From: a virus
Reading direction: 5' to 3' (one strand)
Virus record (IMG/VR): IMGVR_UViG_3300048922_000473
Span: 1-36,217 of that record
Length of the DNA: 36,217 nt
Numbering within the stretch: the stretch's first letter is position 1; each line of letters starts with the position of its first letter. The position numbers were made by a program, and so were the translations under genes. This document shows, piece by piece, positions 7,923 to 16,184 of this stretch. A model generated the notes under the pieces. That model worked only from the letters and a program-made list of their open reading frames with translations, did not search any database and was not told where the DNA came from.

Positions 7923-10273
7923 GCAATTACCGCTATTCCTGGAATGCTGAAAAGAAAGCGGTTAACCCTTATCTGGATACAGATAAGCGTGCCACTTCAT
8001 CCGTGCTTTCAAACCTGATTACTCTCTATGCTGCGGATAACGAGCAGGAACGGCTGCGCCGCGAAGCCCTGAGTAATGAGGTCTGGGATCGCTATTTCTT
8101 CAATGAATCCCGTGATCCTGTTCAGCGGAAAATGGAGCAGGGCCAGCTGCTAAGCCGCGCCAAAATGGCCCGCGAACAGCAGCAATTCAATCCCGATCTG
8201 GTCATCGTTGCTGACGTGAGCGCCCAGCCGGCGCATATCAGTAAGCCGCTTCTTGAACGGATTAAATATTTCGAGGGCCTGGGCAAACCGAAGGCATATT
8301 CCCGCTATCTGCGTGAAACTATCAGGCCGTGCCTGGAACGCCTCGAGCGCGTGCGTACCAGCCAGATTTCTGCGTCATTCCGTTTTATGGCGAGCCACGA
8401 CGGGCTGGAGGGCTTGCTGGTCCTGCCCGAAATGAATCAGGAGCAGGTTAAGCGGTTGTCAACCCTGGTGGCGGCACACATGAGCATGTGTCTGGATGCT
8501 GCCTGCGGTGAGCTGTTTATGGATGAAGACGTTACGCCGGAAGAGATCCGCCGGTCATGGGAAAGGGTGGCCGCTGAGGCTATGCGCCTTGATGTTATCC
8601 CGCCTGCTTTCGAGCAGCTACGCCGTAAAAAGCACCGCCGTAAGCCGGTTCCATACGAGCTTATTCCGGGCTCGCTTGCCCGTATGCTTTGCGCGGACTG
8701 GTGGTATCGCAAGCTGTGGCAGATGCGGTGTGAATGGCGGGAAGAACAGTTGCGCGCTGTCTGCCTGGTTAACAAAAAAGCGTCCCCGTATGTCAGCTAT
8801 GAAGCTGTGATCCACAAACGCGAACAGCGTCGCAAATCACTGGAGTTTTTCCGCTCGCATGAGTTGGTTAACGCCGAAGGTGACACGCTGGATATGGAAG
8901 AAGTGGTAAACGCCAGCAGCAGCAATCCGGCGCACCGGCGCAACGAAATGATGGCCTGCGTTAAGGGGCTGGAGCTGATCGCAGAAATGCGTGGTGAATG
9001 TGCCGTGTTCTATACCATCACCTGCCCGTCACGCTTTCACGCAACGCTCAATAACGGCAGGCCGAACCCGAAATGGACCAGTGCCACGGTCCGCCAGAGC
9101 AGCGATTACCTGGTGAATATGTTTGCCGCCTTCCGTAAGGCTATGCACAAAGCCGGGCTGCGCTGGTATGGCGTTCGCGTTGCTGAGCCACACCATGACG
9201 GCACCGTGCACTGGCACCTGCTTTGCTTCATGCGCAAAAAGGACCGCAAATCCATCACCGCGCTGCTGCGTAAATTCGCCATTCGTGAGGACCGGGAGGA
9301 GTTGGGCACCAATACCGGGCCGCGATTCAAGTCTGAGCTTATTAACCCGCGCAAGGGGACACCGACCAGCTATATCGCCAAATACATCAGTAAAAACATT
9401 GACGGGCGCGGACTGGCGCAGGAAATCAGTAAAGAAACGGGCAGATCGCTGCGCGATAACGCTGAGAACGTAAACGCCTGGGCTTCGCTGCACCGTGTAC
9501 AGCAATTCCGCTTCTTTGGTATTCCTGGTCGCCAGGCATACCGTGAGCTGCGCCTGCTGGCCGGTCAGGCTGCCAGGGCGAAGGGTGACAAGAAGGCAGG
9601 CGCGCCGGTACTGGAAAACCCGCGTCTGGATGCTGTATTGGCCGCAGCGGATGCTGGTTGTTTTGCCACCTACATCATGAAACAGGGCGGCGTCCTGGTT
9701 CCCCGTAAACATCACCTTGTCAGAACTGCCTATGAGCTTAACGACGAACCGAGCACGTACGGCGATCACGGTGTTCGTATTTATGGCATCTGGTCCCCGA
9801 TCATTGAGGGCCGGATCTGCACTCATGCAGTGAAGTGGAAAATGGTTCTTAAAGCCGTTGACCTTCAGGAGGCGACAGCCGACCAGGGCGCTTGCGCCAC
9901 TTGGACTCGTGGCAATAACTGTCCCCCTGTTGAAAATTTGAACCAGACAGGGGGTGAAGTACCGGATATTACTTACATGGAGGAAAAGGCGCTGCAGGAT
10001 TACCTGCATGGAATGGGAAAAAAGGAGAGGCGGGAGTTGGTTGCCCGGCTCAGGCTGGTAAAACCGAAGCGAAGAAAGGCTTACAAGCAGGATATTTCTG
10101 AGCAGCAGCGCCTGCAACTGGAGTATGAGCTGCATTCCAGAGGCTTCAATGGCAGCGAGTATGAGGTGAATTTACTCCTACGCGGCGGCAGCCTTCCGTC
10201 TGGGGGAGGGCTGCGCATCTTTTACCAGAACGGGCGGCTGCGTGAGGATGACAAATGGCGTCAGTATTACTGA
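7919..10273 (+). CDS. A: Replication initiator endonuclease gpA
   Basis: Rolling-circle replication initiator that nicks ori and attaches to the 5' end. It has 784 residues (P2 A is 761). HUH motif: H431-W-H433 in the segment DGTVHWHLL. Two catalytic tyrosines four residues apart, Y485 and Y489 ([10 protein letters not shown]), match the two-tyrosine mechanism of P2 A. In P2 and 186 the origin lies inside this gene and A acts preferentially in cis; I did not locate the nick site. The C-terminal region (about 650-784) is charged and variable. The start ATG overlaps the upstream TGA as ATGA. It is the last gene of the cII operon, and about 90 bp separate its stop from the LexA-controlled cassette. 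Confidence 0.95.
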   Translation: MSNYRYSWNAEKKAVNPYLDTDKRATSSVLSNLITLYAADNEQERLRREALSNEVWDRYFFNESRDPVQRKMEQGQLLSRAKMAREQQQFNPDLVIVADVSAQPAHISKPLLERIKYFEGLGKPKAYSRYLRETIRPCLERLERVRTSQISASFRFMASHDGLEGLLVLPEMNQEQVKRLSTLVAAHMSMCLDAACGELFMDEDVTPEEIRRSWERVAAEAMRLDVIPPAFEQLRRKKHRRKPVPYELIPGSLARMLCADWWYRKLWQMRCEWREEQLRAVCLVNKKASPYVSYEAVIHKREQRRKSLEFFRSHELVNAEGDTLDMEEVVNASSSNPAHRRNEMMACVKGLELIAEMRGECAVFYTITCPSRFHATLNNGRPNPKWTSATVRQSSDYLVNMFAAFRKAMHKAGLRWYGVRVAEPHHDGTVHWHLLCFMRKKDRKSITALLRKFAIREDREELGTNTGPRFKSELINPRKGTPTSYIAKYISKNIDGRGLAQEISKETGRSLRDNAENVNAWASLHRVQQFRFFGIPGRQAYRELRLLAGQAARAKGDKKAGAPVLENPRLDAVLAAADAGCFATYIMKQGGVLVPRKHHLVRTAYELNDEPSTYGDHGVRIYGIWSPIIEGRICTHAVKWKMVLKAVDLQEATADQGACATWTRGNNCPPVENLNQTGGEVPDITYMEEKALQDYLHGMGKKERRELVARLRLVKPKRRKAYKQDISEQQRLQLEYELHSRGFNGSEYEVNLLLRGGSLPSGGGLRIFYQNGRLREDDKWRQYY

Positions 10274-10363
10274 CACATCGGAATTTTTTTCTGTTTTTGA
10301 CTCATATCAGGTCTTTCTTATTGAAGGCCAAAAAGTGTTTTACATTTAGAAATTGGCACTATA

Positions 10364-10394
10364 CTGTATATATAAACAGTGTATATACATACAG
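10364..10394 (+). promoter_or_regulatory. LexA box with overlapping degenerate second box
   Basis: CTGTATATATAAACAG at 10364-10379 matches the enterobacterial LexA consensus CTG-N10-CAG, with the AT-rich alternating core. A second site at 10379-10394 (GTG-N10-CAG) overlaps its last base and is imperfect in the first arm. Both lie 35-65 bp before the 62-aa gene, so LexA would repress the cassette until DNA damage. Confidence 0.88.
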
Positions 10395-10428
10395 TTATAT
10401 TGTGTAGGTGGCCGTAAAAGGAGGGAAA

Positions 10429-10617
10429 ATGCAGGATTATCTTTTGGAGTCATTGAAACTTCAGCGCATTGATTTTTTCTTAAAACTGGTGGCGGCAAGC
10501 GATTGCAGCGACGAAGAAAAGCGGTTGGCAATTCAGTGGGTTTCTGAGCTGACTGACGAGCTGATGGCAAAAATACGTAACCATGAGTACAGCCGCACAA
10601 TGGACGCTACCAGTTAG
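10429..10617 (+). CDS. SOS-controlled small protein, function unknown
   Basis: A 62-residue acidic, helical protein without a family I can name firmly. The ATG at 10429 has GGAGGG directly upstream; the GTG at 10408 in frame has no ribosome site and lies just downstream of the LexA boxes. It is the first gene after the SOS promoter and is followed 9 nt later by a dinI-like gene. In 186 this position is held by tum, the LexA-controlled antirepressor of CI. Tum is larger (about 146 aa), so identity is not claimed. Confidence 0.7.
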   Translation: MQDYLLESLKLQRIDFFLKLVAASDCSDEEKRLAIQWVSELTDELMAKIRNHEYSRTMDATS

Positions 10618-10626
10618 GGGGAATCT

Positions 10627-10860
10627 ATGCGCATAGAAATAATGATCGATAAAGAGCAGAAAATTAGTCAGGCGCTGTTAGAAGCACTTGAATCCGAGCT
10701 TTACCGATATTTGCGCCCCCTCTACCCAAAAACAGCTATCCGAATCCGCAAGGGCAGCGCCAACGGTATTGAACTTAGCGGGATAAGACAGGCTGAAGAT
10801 AAAGAACGTGTAATGGAAATTCTGCAGCAGGTCTGGGAAGACGACAGCTGGTTACACTGA
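10627..10860 (+). CDS. DinI-like protein
   Basis: A 77-residue protein of the DinI family. It starts MRIEIMIDKEQK, has the strand RIRKGSANGIELSG and ends with an acidic helix (VMEILQQVWEDDSW). DinI binds RecA filaments and modulates SOS. In 186-type phages a DinI-like gene lies beside or within tum. It is probably co-transcribed with the preceding small gene from the LexA-regulated promoter; a GGGGGAAT site precedes the ATG. It may modulate the host SOS response or help inactivate CI. DinI membership is strong, the exact role is inferred. Confidence 0.88.
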   Translation: MRIEIMIDKEQKISQALLEALESELYRYLRPLYPKTAIRIRKGSANGIELSGIRQAEDKERVMEILQQVWEDDSWLH

Positions 10861-10953
10861 AACGTTGCCCCCGAAAGAATTCATTCTGATGGGGGTAAGG
10901 TTGAACAACGAGTGAAACGAGGCGTTAGGGGCGACGGCCACTTGAAAATGGTC

Positions 10954-10977
10954 GTCCGCTTTGTGCCAAGAGCGGAC
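10954..10977. terminator. Hairpin GTCCGCT/AGCGGAC, left flank of accessory module
   Basis: A perfect 7-bp stem with a 10-nt loop, followed by GTTGTTTT on the plus strand. It may terminate the SOS cassette. A near-identical hairpin (same stem with one mismatch, same loop length) lies at 14651-14674 on the other side of the LysR-hydrolase-MFS module. Upstream in the same 167-bp gap there is another imperfect stem around CCCCC/GGGGG (10868-10896). Confidence 0.55.
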
Positions 10978-11027
10978 GTTGTTTTCCAACTATTACCCAG
11001 GCCTGCGAACCACCTCATCTTTATCCC

Positions 11028-11915
11028 TTAAATTCTCAATGTATCGATAACCGCTCTTAGAGCGGGTGACACATTGCGGTGCGGATAATAGAGATATGAA
11101 CCTTCCAGGCGCTGACTGTAGCATTGCAAAACTCTGATCAGCGCCCCCTGTTCTATATCATCAGAAACCAATTCCTCCGGAACATAAGCCAGTCCCAGGC
11201 CTAGCCGGGCGGCTTTGGCTTCCATATAGCTGTCAGCAAAGGCCCATTGTCCCTGAGGTTGATGGGTTATCTTTTTACCGTCTTGATTGAGTTCCCATGC
11301 ATACAGGCTGCCGTCTCCAAACTGGTAAGCGATGCAGGGATGAATAACTAAATCGGAGGGAGTTTGCGGAAATCCGTAGCGACGAAAGTGCTCGGGCGTG
11401 CCGACAATGGCCATCTCCATATCGGGCGAAATGCGCACAGCGACCATACCGCTACCTACTTCCGAGCCCAGACGTATACCGGCATCGAAGCGCTCAGCAA
11501 TAATATCGACAAACCGGCTTTCGCTGATGAGCTCCAGCCGAATATCTGGGTAGCGTTGTTTAAACACCGCCAGCTTCGGCAGCAGCACTTTATCAATGGC
11601 GTGCTGACTGGCATTAATACGGACCGTACCCGATGGGGTATGGCGATAATGGGCCAGCGTGGCAAGCCCCATATCTAAAGCGTCAAATCCAGATTCGACG
11701 GTTCGATAGAGCAACTCGCCGGCATGGGTGAGCGATAACTTGCGCGTGGTACGCACCAGAAGCTGCACGCCCAGTCGTTCTTCCAGCTCGCGCACTGCAC
11801 GACTAATTCCTGACTGCGCCAGGCCAAGCCTCTGCGCGGCGGCAGTAAAACTCCCTTCTCGCACGACCTGCATAAACAGATAGAGATCGTTATAGTTTTC
11901 CCGTTTCGCCATCAT
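11028..11915 (-). CDS. LysR-family transcriptional regulator
   Basis: A 295-residue protein with the standard LysR layout. The winged helix-turn-helix covers residues about 8-66 (GSFTAAAQRLGLAQSGISRAV, then RTTRKLSLTHAG). The effector-binding domain covers about 90-292, with the usual GTVRINAS start of the linker region. It is closest in style to the AaeR/DhcR-type group with substrate-binding proteins of the CrgA kind; the effector is unknown. It diverges from the hydrolase gene across 170 bp, the classic arrangement of a LysR regulator and its target. It has no phage counterpart in P2 or 186. The start ATG has GGGGAAGG upstream. Confidence 0.93.
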   Translation of the reverse strand: MMAKRENYNDLYLFMQVVREGSFTAAAQRLGLAQSGISRAVRELEERLGVQLLVRTTRKLSLTHAGELLYRTVESGFDALDMGLATLAHYRHTPSGTVRINASQHAIDKVLLPKLAVFKQRYPDIRLELISESRFVDIIAERFDAGIRLGSEVGSGMVAVRISPDMEMAIVGTPEHFRRYGFPQTPSDLVIHPCIAYQFGDGSLYAWELNQDGKKITHQPQGQWAFADSYMEAKAARLGLGLAYVPEELVSDDIEQGALIRVLQCYSQRLEGSYLYYPHRNVSPALRAVIDTLRI

Positions 11916-11950
11916 CCTTCCCCTGCTGCAGCATCACAATTCAGAACAAT

Positions 11951-12009
11951 ATGTTATCAATCTTAGCATTTTTCACCCTCTAATCAGTACTATTTCTGCT
12001 AACTATAAT
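11951..12009 (+). promoter_or_regulatory. Probable LysR-activated promoter of the hydrolase gene
   Basis: A perfect -10 box TATAAT lies at 12004-12009, but no good -35 is found 16-18 bp upstream, as in activator-dependent promoters. An imperfect dyad ATGTTA-N7-TAGCAT (11951-11969) is centred about 56 bp upstream of the expected start, a plausible regulator site. Binding is inferred. Confidence 0.45.
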
Positions 12010-12085
12010 GTGCGCATTGCAACAAAGCACAGCAGCGTTGTCCGTAGGAAACCTGTTTCTGGCACGTTTTATGAAGGGGATTTTG

Positions 12086-13222
12086 ATGACTGCTTTCACC
12101 CAAAAATTGACAACTGCGATACCCGCCCTGTTGTTATGCGCATCATTAAGTGGAGTCACAAATATGAGTTACGCTGATACAGCCAATCCGAACGCGCCCG
12201 TTTCGCTGGTCGAAAAATGGGATAAAACTTTTGCTGAGAGCACGAAAGTTGATCACCGTAAGGTGACCTTTCCGAACCGATACGGGATCACCTTAGTCGG
12301 GGATCTCTACATCCCGAAGGATCGTGGTGATCGCAAGCTGGCAGCTATTGCTGTTAGCGGCCCCTTCGGGGCGGTGAAAGAGCAATCCAGCGGCCTGTAT
12401 GCGCAGACGCTGGCTGAACAGGGATTTGTCACTCTGGCTTTCGACCCTTCATACACGGGCGAAAGCGGCGGCTACCCGCGCAACGTCGCATCTCCGGATA
12501 TCAACACCGAGGATTTCAGCGCGGCGGTTGATTTCTTAGGCCTGCAAAAAGAGGTGGATCGCAACCGTATCGGGCTGCTCGGTATCTGCGGATGGGGCGG
12601 CATGGCCTTAAACGACGCCGCGATGGACACGCGTGTCAAGGCGGTGGCGACCAGCGTGATGTATGACATGAGCCGTGCGATGGGGCATGGCGTGGGCGAT
12701 GGCAAAGACCGCTATACCACTGCCGATCGTCGTGCCGTATTGCAGTATCTGAACACGCAGCGCTGGAAGGATGCGGAAAATGGCGCTTTCGCGCCAGGCG
12801 GGCATGACATTTATGTTGATGAGAAGGGCAACGTCACCGCTTCCGATCGTATTCTGCCGGAAACTCTGCCCGCGAATCCTAACCCAGTATTGAAAGAGTT
12901 CTTTGATTATTACCGCATGCCGCGTGGTTTCCATGAGCGTTCGGTCAACTCAACCGGTGCCTGGAACGCAACCATGCCACTGTCATTTATGAATATGCCG
13001 CTGCTGAGTTACGCCAATGAAGTTACTATCCCTACACTCATCGTGACCGGCGAAAAAGCCCATTCACGCTATTTTGCTGAAGATGCCTTTAAGGCAATCG
13101 GCAGCAAAGAGAAAGAGTTAGTGATTGTCCCTGGGGCAAACCATGTTGATCTGTACGACAACGTTGCGGGTAAGATCCCATTTGCCAAATTTGAGCAATT
13201 TTTCAAAGCAAACTTAAGGTAA
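12086..13222 (+). CDS. Exported alpha/beta hydrolase with Cys nucleophile
   Basis: A 378-residue hydrolase of the dienelactone-hydrolase-like, YcjY-type group. A signal peptide is visible (basic start, hydrophobic LLLCASLSG, probable cleavage near SYADT, about residue 31), so the mature enzyme should be periplasmic. The nucleophile elbow reads G-I-C168-G-W-G-G, cysteine in place of the usual serine, as in dienelactone hydrolase. The catalytic His is H353 in the segment GANHVD; the acid is probably the D or E in the TGEKAHSRYF region. Start choice: ATG 12086 has AAGGGGA six nt upstream, while the upstream ATG at 12008 lies inside the -10 box and cannot be transcribed from it. The substrate is unknown. 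It is the likely target of the divergent LysR gene and is upstream of an exporter. Confidence 0.85.
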   Translation: MTAFTQKLTTAIPALLLCASLSGVTNMSYADTANPNAPVSLVEKWDKTFAESTKVDHRKVTFPNRYGITLVGDLYIPKDRGDRKLAAIAVSGPFGAVKEQSSGLYAQTLAEQGFVTLAFDPSYTGESGGYPRNVASPDINTEDFSAAVDFLGLQKEVDRNRIGLLGICGWGGMALNDAAMDTRVKAVATSVMYDMSRAMGHGVGDGKDRYTTADRRAVLQYLNTQRWKDAENGAFAPGGHDIYVDEKGNVTASDRILPETLPANPNPVLKEFFDYYRMPRGFHERSVNSTGAWNATMPLSFMNMPLLSYANEVTIPTLIVTGEKAHSRYFAEDAFKAIGSKEKELVIVPGANHVDLYDNVAGKIPFAKFEQFFKANLR

Positions 13223-13239
13223 CCCGAAAAGTTTACCAG

Positions 13240-13266
13240 GCCACCTGTCATAAACGGGTGGCTTTT
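13240..13266 (+). terminator. Rho-independent terminator after the hydrolase gene
   Basis: Stem GCCACC (13240-13245) pairs with GGTGGC (13257-13262), followed by TTTTA. It lies 17 nt after the hydrolase stop and suggests that the MFS gene has its own promoter or depends on readthrough. Confidence 0.65.
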
Positions 13267-13399
13267 ACCTGCCTGGTGTGACGCCGAATATGTCACATCG
13301 CCCCATATTCTCACCCACCTATTATGTCGTTATTCCCTGAATAACTTCTGACCCGACTGCGCCTGAATCTGGCTGGTTCGATATTAAGGGATGCTAATA

Positions 13400-14593
13400 A
13401 TGTCCACTGTAAGTCTAAAACCATCATACGAAAAAAAGCATGCATACTGGAGCGGCGTATTTGCCATGACGCTTTGCGTGTTTGTGCTGATCGCTTCTGA
13501 GTTTATGCCAGTCAGCCTGCTTACGCTCATTGCCCGCGATTTGCACGTTACCGAAGGGTTGGCAGGGCAAGGAATTGCCGTCTCTGGCGCACTGGCAGTG
13601 CTGACCAGTCTGACTATCTCCCATATTGCCGGAGACCTGAATCGTAAATATCTTCTGCTTGGGCTAACGGTCTTAATGGCCATATCAGGGTTAGTTATCA
13701 CCATGGCGCCTGACTATCCGATTTATATGCTGGGGAGGGCTCTGATTGGCGTCGTCATCGGAGGGTTCTGGTCAATGTCGGCTGCAACCGCCATTCGGCT
13801 CGTGCCACAGCACCAGGTTCCCCGCGCACTGGCAATTTTTAACGGCGGTAACGCGCTGGCCACCGTTGTGGCTGCGCCGCTTGGTAGTTATCTGGGGACA
13901 ACGGTCGGTTGGCGTGGGGCCTTTTTATGTCTCGTCCCTCTTGCGATAGCTGCGTTCATCTGGCAATGGTTCAGCCTGCCTTCGATGGAAAGCGATAAAA
14001 CACAAAAACCACAGGGGTCTGTGCTTCGTCTGTTCAGCGTTGCCATCGTACCAACGGGAATGCTTGCCTGCGGGCTCTTCTTTATGGGACAGTTTGCTTT
14101 GTTTACCTACGTGCGCCCCTTTCTGGAGAGCGTCACCAGAGTGGGACCTTCTAACCTTTCTCTGATTTTGCTTGCAATAGGCATAGCAGGTTTTGTCGGC
14201 ACAATGATCGTCTCAACATTCCTGAACGCCAAATTTTACAAGACCTTAATCATGATCCCGTTGCTTATGGCCGCGATTACTGGTGCGTTACTGCTGGTCG
14301 GACACCACATCTGGGCCGTTGCCGTATTATTAAGCCTGTGGGGGCTACTTGCGACGGCTGCGCCAACAGGATGGTGGACATGGATAGCACGAGCGTTACC
14401 CGAAGATGCAGAGAGGGGTGGTGGCCTCATGGTTGCGGTGATCCAGCTATCGATTGCGCTTGGTTCAACGGCTGGAGGTCTGGCATTCGACAGTCTGGGA
14501 TGGAGAAGTGCATTTGGTTTAAGTGGTTTGTTACTACTGGGGGCGGTAGTGATGACATATGCAACATCCCGTCAAAATAGGAAGGTACACTAA
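13400..14593 (+). CDS. NepI-like MFS exporter
   Basis: A 397-residue major facilitator protein with about 12 hydrophobic segments. It resembles E. coli NepI, a proton-driven purine ribonucleoside efflux pump, in EFMPVSLLT of helix 1, GGFWSMSAATA near helix 4, RLVP, GQFALFTYVRP in helix 7 and the VAVIQL segment near helix 11. NepI itself has about the same length (396). The substrate here is unknown; nucleosides or a product of the upstream hydrolase are possible. Start: ATG 13400 with AAGGG nine nt upstream; ATG 13391 has no spacing for it. The gene stands 177 bp after the hydrolase, separated by a terminator-like hairpin. Confidence 0.88.
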   Translation: MSTVSLKPSYEKKHAYWSGVFAMTLCVFVLIASEFMPVSLLTLIARDLHVTEGLAGQGIAVSGALAVLTSLTISHIAGDLNRKYLLLGLTVLMAISGLVITMAPDYPIYMLGRALIGVVIGGFWSMSAATAIRLVPQHQVPRALAIFNGGNALATVVAAPLGSYLGTTVGWRGAFLCLVPLAIAAFIWQWFSLPSMESDKTQKPQGSVLRLFSVAIVPTGMLACGLFFMGQFALFTYVRPFLESVTRVGPSNLSLILLAIGIAGFVGTMIVSTFLNAKFYKTLIMIPLLMAAITGALLLVGHHIWAVAVLLSLWGLLATAAPTGWWTWIARALPEDAERGGGLMVAVIQLSIALGSTAGGLAFDSLGWRSAFGLSGLLLLGAVVMTYATSRQNRKVH

Positions 14594-14650
14594 CGCAATT
14601 CTTTTATATCTGGTGTGCGCTCTTTAAGGACATACGACAGAGGGGCGAAT

Positions 14651-14674
14651 GTCCGCTCCTCGCTCATAGCAGAC
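14651..14674. repeat. Right flank hairpin, counterpart of 10954-10977
   Basis: GTCCGCT, a 10-nt loop and AGCAGAC repeat the arrangement at 10954-10977 with one stem mismatch. The pair brackets the LysR-hydrolase-MFS module. Similar GTCCGCT hairpins are common between chromosomal genes of enterobacteria, which suggests that the module moved with chromosomal flanks. Confidence 0.5.
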
Positions 14675-14800
14675 CTTAAACCTTTTCAATTCATCTGCGT
14701 TTTAAAACCGTGATTTAGATGAGCGCATCCACTTCTCTCGTCAGTGCATGACTATGCCGCATGAGATCGCATGATCGTTTGAGGATCGTTTTGATGCAGG

Positions 14801-14823
14801 CCCGCCAGTTCTGGCGGGCTTTT
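14801..14823 (+). terminator. Rho-independent terminator upstream of cos
   Basis: CCCGCCAG (14801-14808) pairs with CTGGCGGG (14811-14818), followed by CTTTT. It would stop rightward transcription before cos. Confidence 0.75.
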
Positions 14824-14868
14824 GCTTATGTCATGCACCTGCATGAAAACCGCTCCATAAAGCGGGCA

Positions 14869-14887
14869 GGCGTGGCGGGGCTACGAG
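14869..14887. other. Candidate cos site (cohesive end)
   Basis: GGCGTGGCGGGG at 14869-14880 is identical to the first 12 bases of the 19-base 186 cohesive end and differs by one base from P2. The remaining 7 bases (CTACGAG) differ. It lies between the accessory module and Q, exactly where cos lies in P2 and 186. The terminase (P with M) would cut here to give 5' extensions. Confidence 0.75.
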
Positions 14888-14980
14888 CGCGCGGTTTTGG
14901 GGTTAATCGCGGTTTTGGCGCCTCAATGTCGGGCGGGCATGGTCATTTTTTGGGGCTGGTCGTGCGCGCCTGCGTCGTGG

Positions 14981-15053
14981 TGAGGCGCTGCGTTTAATTG
15001 TGAGGCGTCATGTGTGTGAAGGGCAAGAGCGCGCAGCGAGGCGCTGAGGCGCT
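14981..15053. repeat. GAGGCG direct repeats next to cos
   Basis: Four copies of (T/C)GAGGCG(C/T) at 14981, 15001, 15037 and 15045 on the plus strand, within 73 bp, about 100-165 bp from cos on the late-gene side. This could be a terminase-binding site like cosB of lambda. The function is inferred. Confidence 0.4.
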
Positions 15054-15081
15054 CTGATGGTGGGGCAGGGCGTAAGGGAAT

Positions 15082-15108
15082 AAAAAAACCGCCCGGAGAA
15101 GGGCGGTT
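15082..15108 (-). terminator. Rho-independent terminator of the P-Q transcript
   Basis: Read on the minus strand, an 8-bp stem AACCGCCC/GGGCGGTT with a 6-nt loop (15087-15108) is followed by a run of T (A at 15082-15088 on the plus strand). It is 27 nt beyond the Q stop codon. Confidence 0.9.
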
Positions 15109-15134
15109 GATATCAAAGGCTGACCAGCTGCGCG

Positions 15135-16184
15135 TCAGTCTTCATCGGTCAGGTAGGGGTCAAAGCGTATCACCTCATCACCCAGCCACTCGTTAACTTC
15201 TGTGATACGGCCCTGCAGGGGGGTAAGTTCGTTGCGAACGAAAACGCGCGCCGCTTTTTCCACATCGCCAAACCCGCCGGTATTTGTTGGAATAATCCCC
15301 ATCAGCTGCGGCGGCACGCGGTGAGCTGCCAGCATGTCATCACGGCTCACATTCTTGATGTTAAGAAACTCATCTTTCGCTGCGACTTCTGACAGCGGGA
15401 TGATCTGAATGCCGTCTTTCTTGCCGTTCGGGCTGTACATAAACAAGTTGCGGAAGTTGCCTGGCCCTTTCGATTTTTTCAGCGCTTCGCGTATGTTGTC
15501 CACGTCTTTCTGATCGGCGGCGGGGTCGCTCATGTACATGATAAAACCAGCATGGCTACCGTTTAGGTAATACTTACGGCGAAACAGCGTGGCCGATTCA
15601 TTCAGCAGGGCGGAGGGAATGGCGGAGAGGTATTCCGGCATCCCGTAAAGCTCCTGGTTAACGTCGGGTTCCATCAGGTGAAACACGCTTCCCTCATCGA
15701 ACTGATAGGGCTGTGAGTTGTAGCCATACTGTGCAAACCAGTAGGTGTCCGGGTCAATGCCACGACGGGTATATTTGGCAAGCGAGGCGCGCAGCTCCAT
15801 GATCTGCCCTAACCGGTTCATGCGTTTTTCAAGGTAGGCATTACCGAATACCAGAAAGTCCTGGGCGAACCGTGAAAAGGCTTGTTTAGACAGCCAGCGG
15901 TGAGGGATGAAGGTACTGGTAAGAATATTGCGTTTTACCTGAATAGCGCTGGAGTGATGCACGGCGGCGCGGTAAGTTCGCGCCAGGCCATCCATGCTGA
16001 TCGGTGGTTCGTACCAGCGGTCTACCTGCACGCACTCCAGGTAATCAAACAACTCCCGGCGGTCCATCACGGGGATTGGATCGCCAAACGTAAACGCCTC
16101 CGCATGTGCATTACTGACCATGTTGGCCGTATCGGTGGCGGTCTGGCCGCGCGGTGCCTTGCTGCGGTTTTTGCGGTTAGCCAT
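15135..16184 (-). CDS. Q: Portal protein gpQ
   Basis: Head portal vertex protein through which DNA is packaged and to which the connector attaches. It has 349 residues (P2 Q is 344). The conserved portal core is visible in LVFGNAYLEKRMNRLG, NGSHAGFIMYMSD, and GNFRNLFMYSPNGKKDG with RVPPQLMGIIP in the second half. It overlaps P by one base (TAATG on the minus strand), so P and Q are coupled, and it ends just before a strong terminator. Confidence 0.95.
   Translation of the reverse strand: MANRKNRSKAPRGQTATDTANMVSNAHAEAFTFGDPIPVMDRRELFDYLECVQVDRWYEPPISMDGLARTYRAAVHHSSAIQVKRNILTSTFIPHRWLSKQAFSRFAQDFLVFGNAYLEKRMNRLGQIMELRASLAKYTRRGIDPDTYWFAQYGYNSQPYQFDEGSVFHLMEPDVNQELYGMPEYLSAIPSALLNESATLFRRKYYLNGSHAGFIMYMSDPAADQKDVDNIREALKKSKGPGNFRNLFMYSPNGKKDGIQIIPLSEVAAKDEFLNIKNVSRDDMLAAHRVPPQLMGIIPTNTGGFGDVEKAARVFVRNELTPLQGRITEVNEWLGDEVIRFDPYLTDED

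Larger units (their letters stand above)
14594..15134. other. 541-bp gene-free region around cos
   Basis: No convincing gene. In order it holds the right flank hairpin of the accessory module (14651-14674), a strong terminator (14801-14823), the cos candidate (14869-14887), a cluster of GAGGCG direct repeats (14981-15053) and the terminator of the leftward Q transcript (15082-15108). A 78-codon frame at 14761-14997 overlaps the terminator and cos and is treated as spurious. Confidence 0.7.

Noticed and set aside
9029-10135. 368-codon antisense frame inside gene A
   Set aside because: A shadow of A; no recognisable domain and no separate promoter.
12008-12085. N-terminal extension of the hydrolase from ATG 12008
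   Set aside because: This ATG is part of the -10 box TATAAT; the signal peptide and ribosome site fit ATG 12086.
14761-14997. 78-codon open frame across the cos region
   Set aside because: It runs through a strong terminator and the cos candidate, has no ribosome site at spacing, and its composition is Arg/Gly/Val-rich as expected for GC-rich noncoding DNA.
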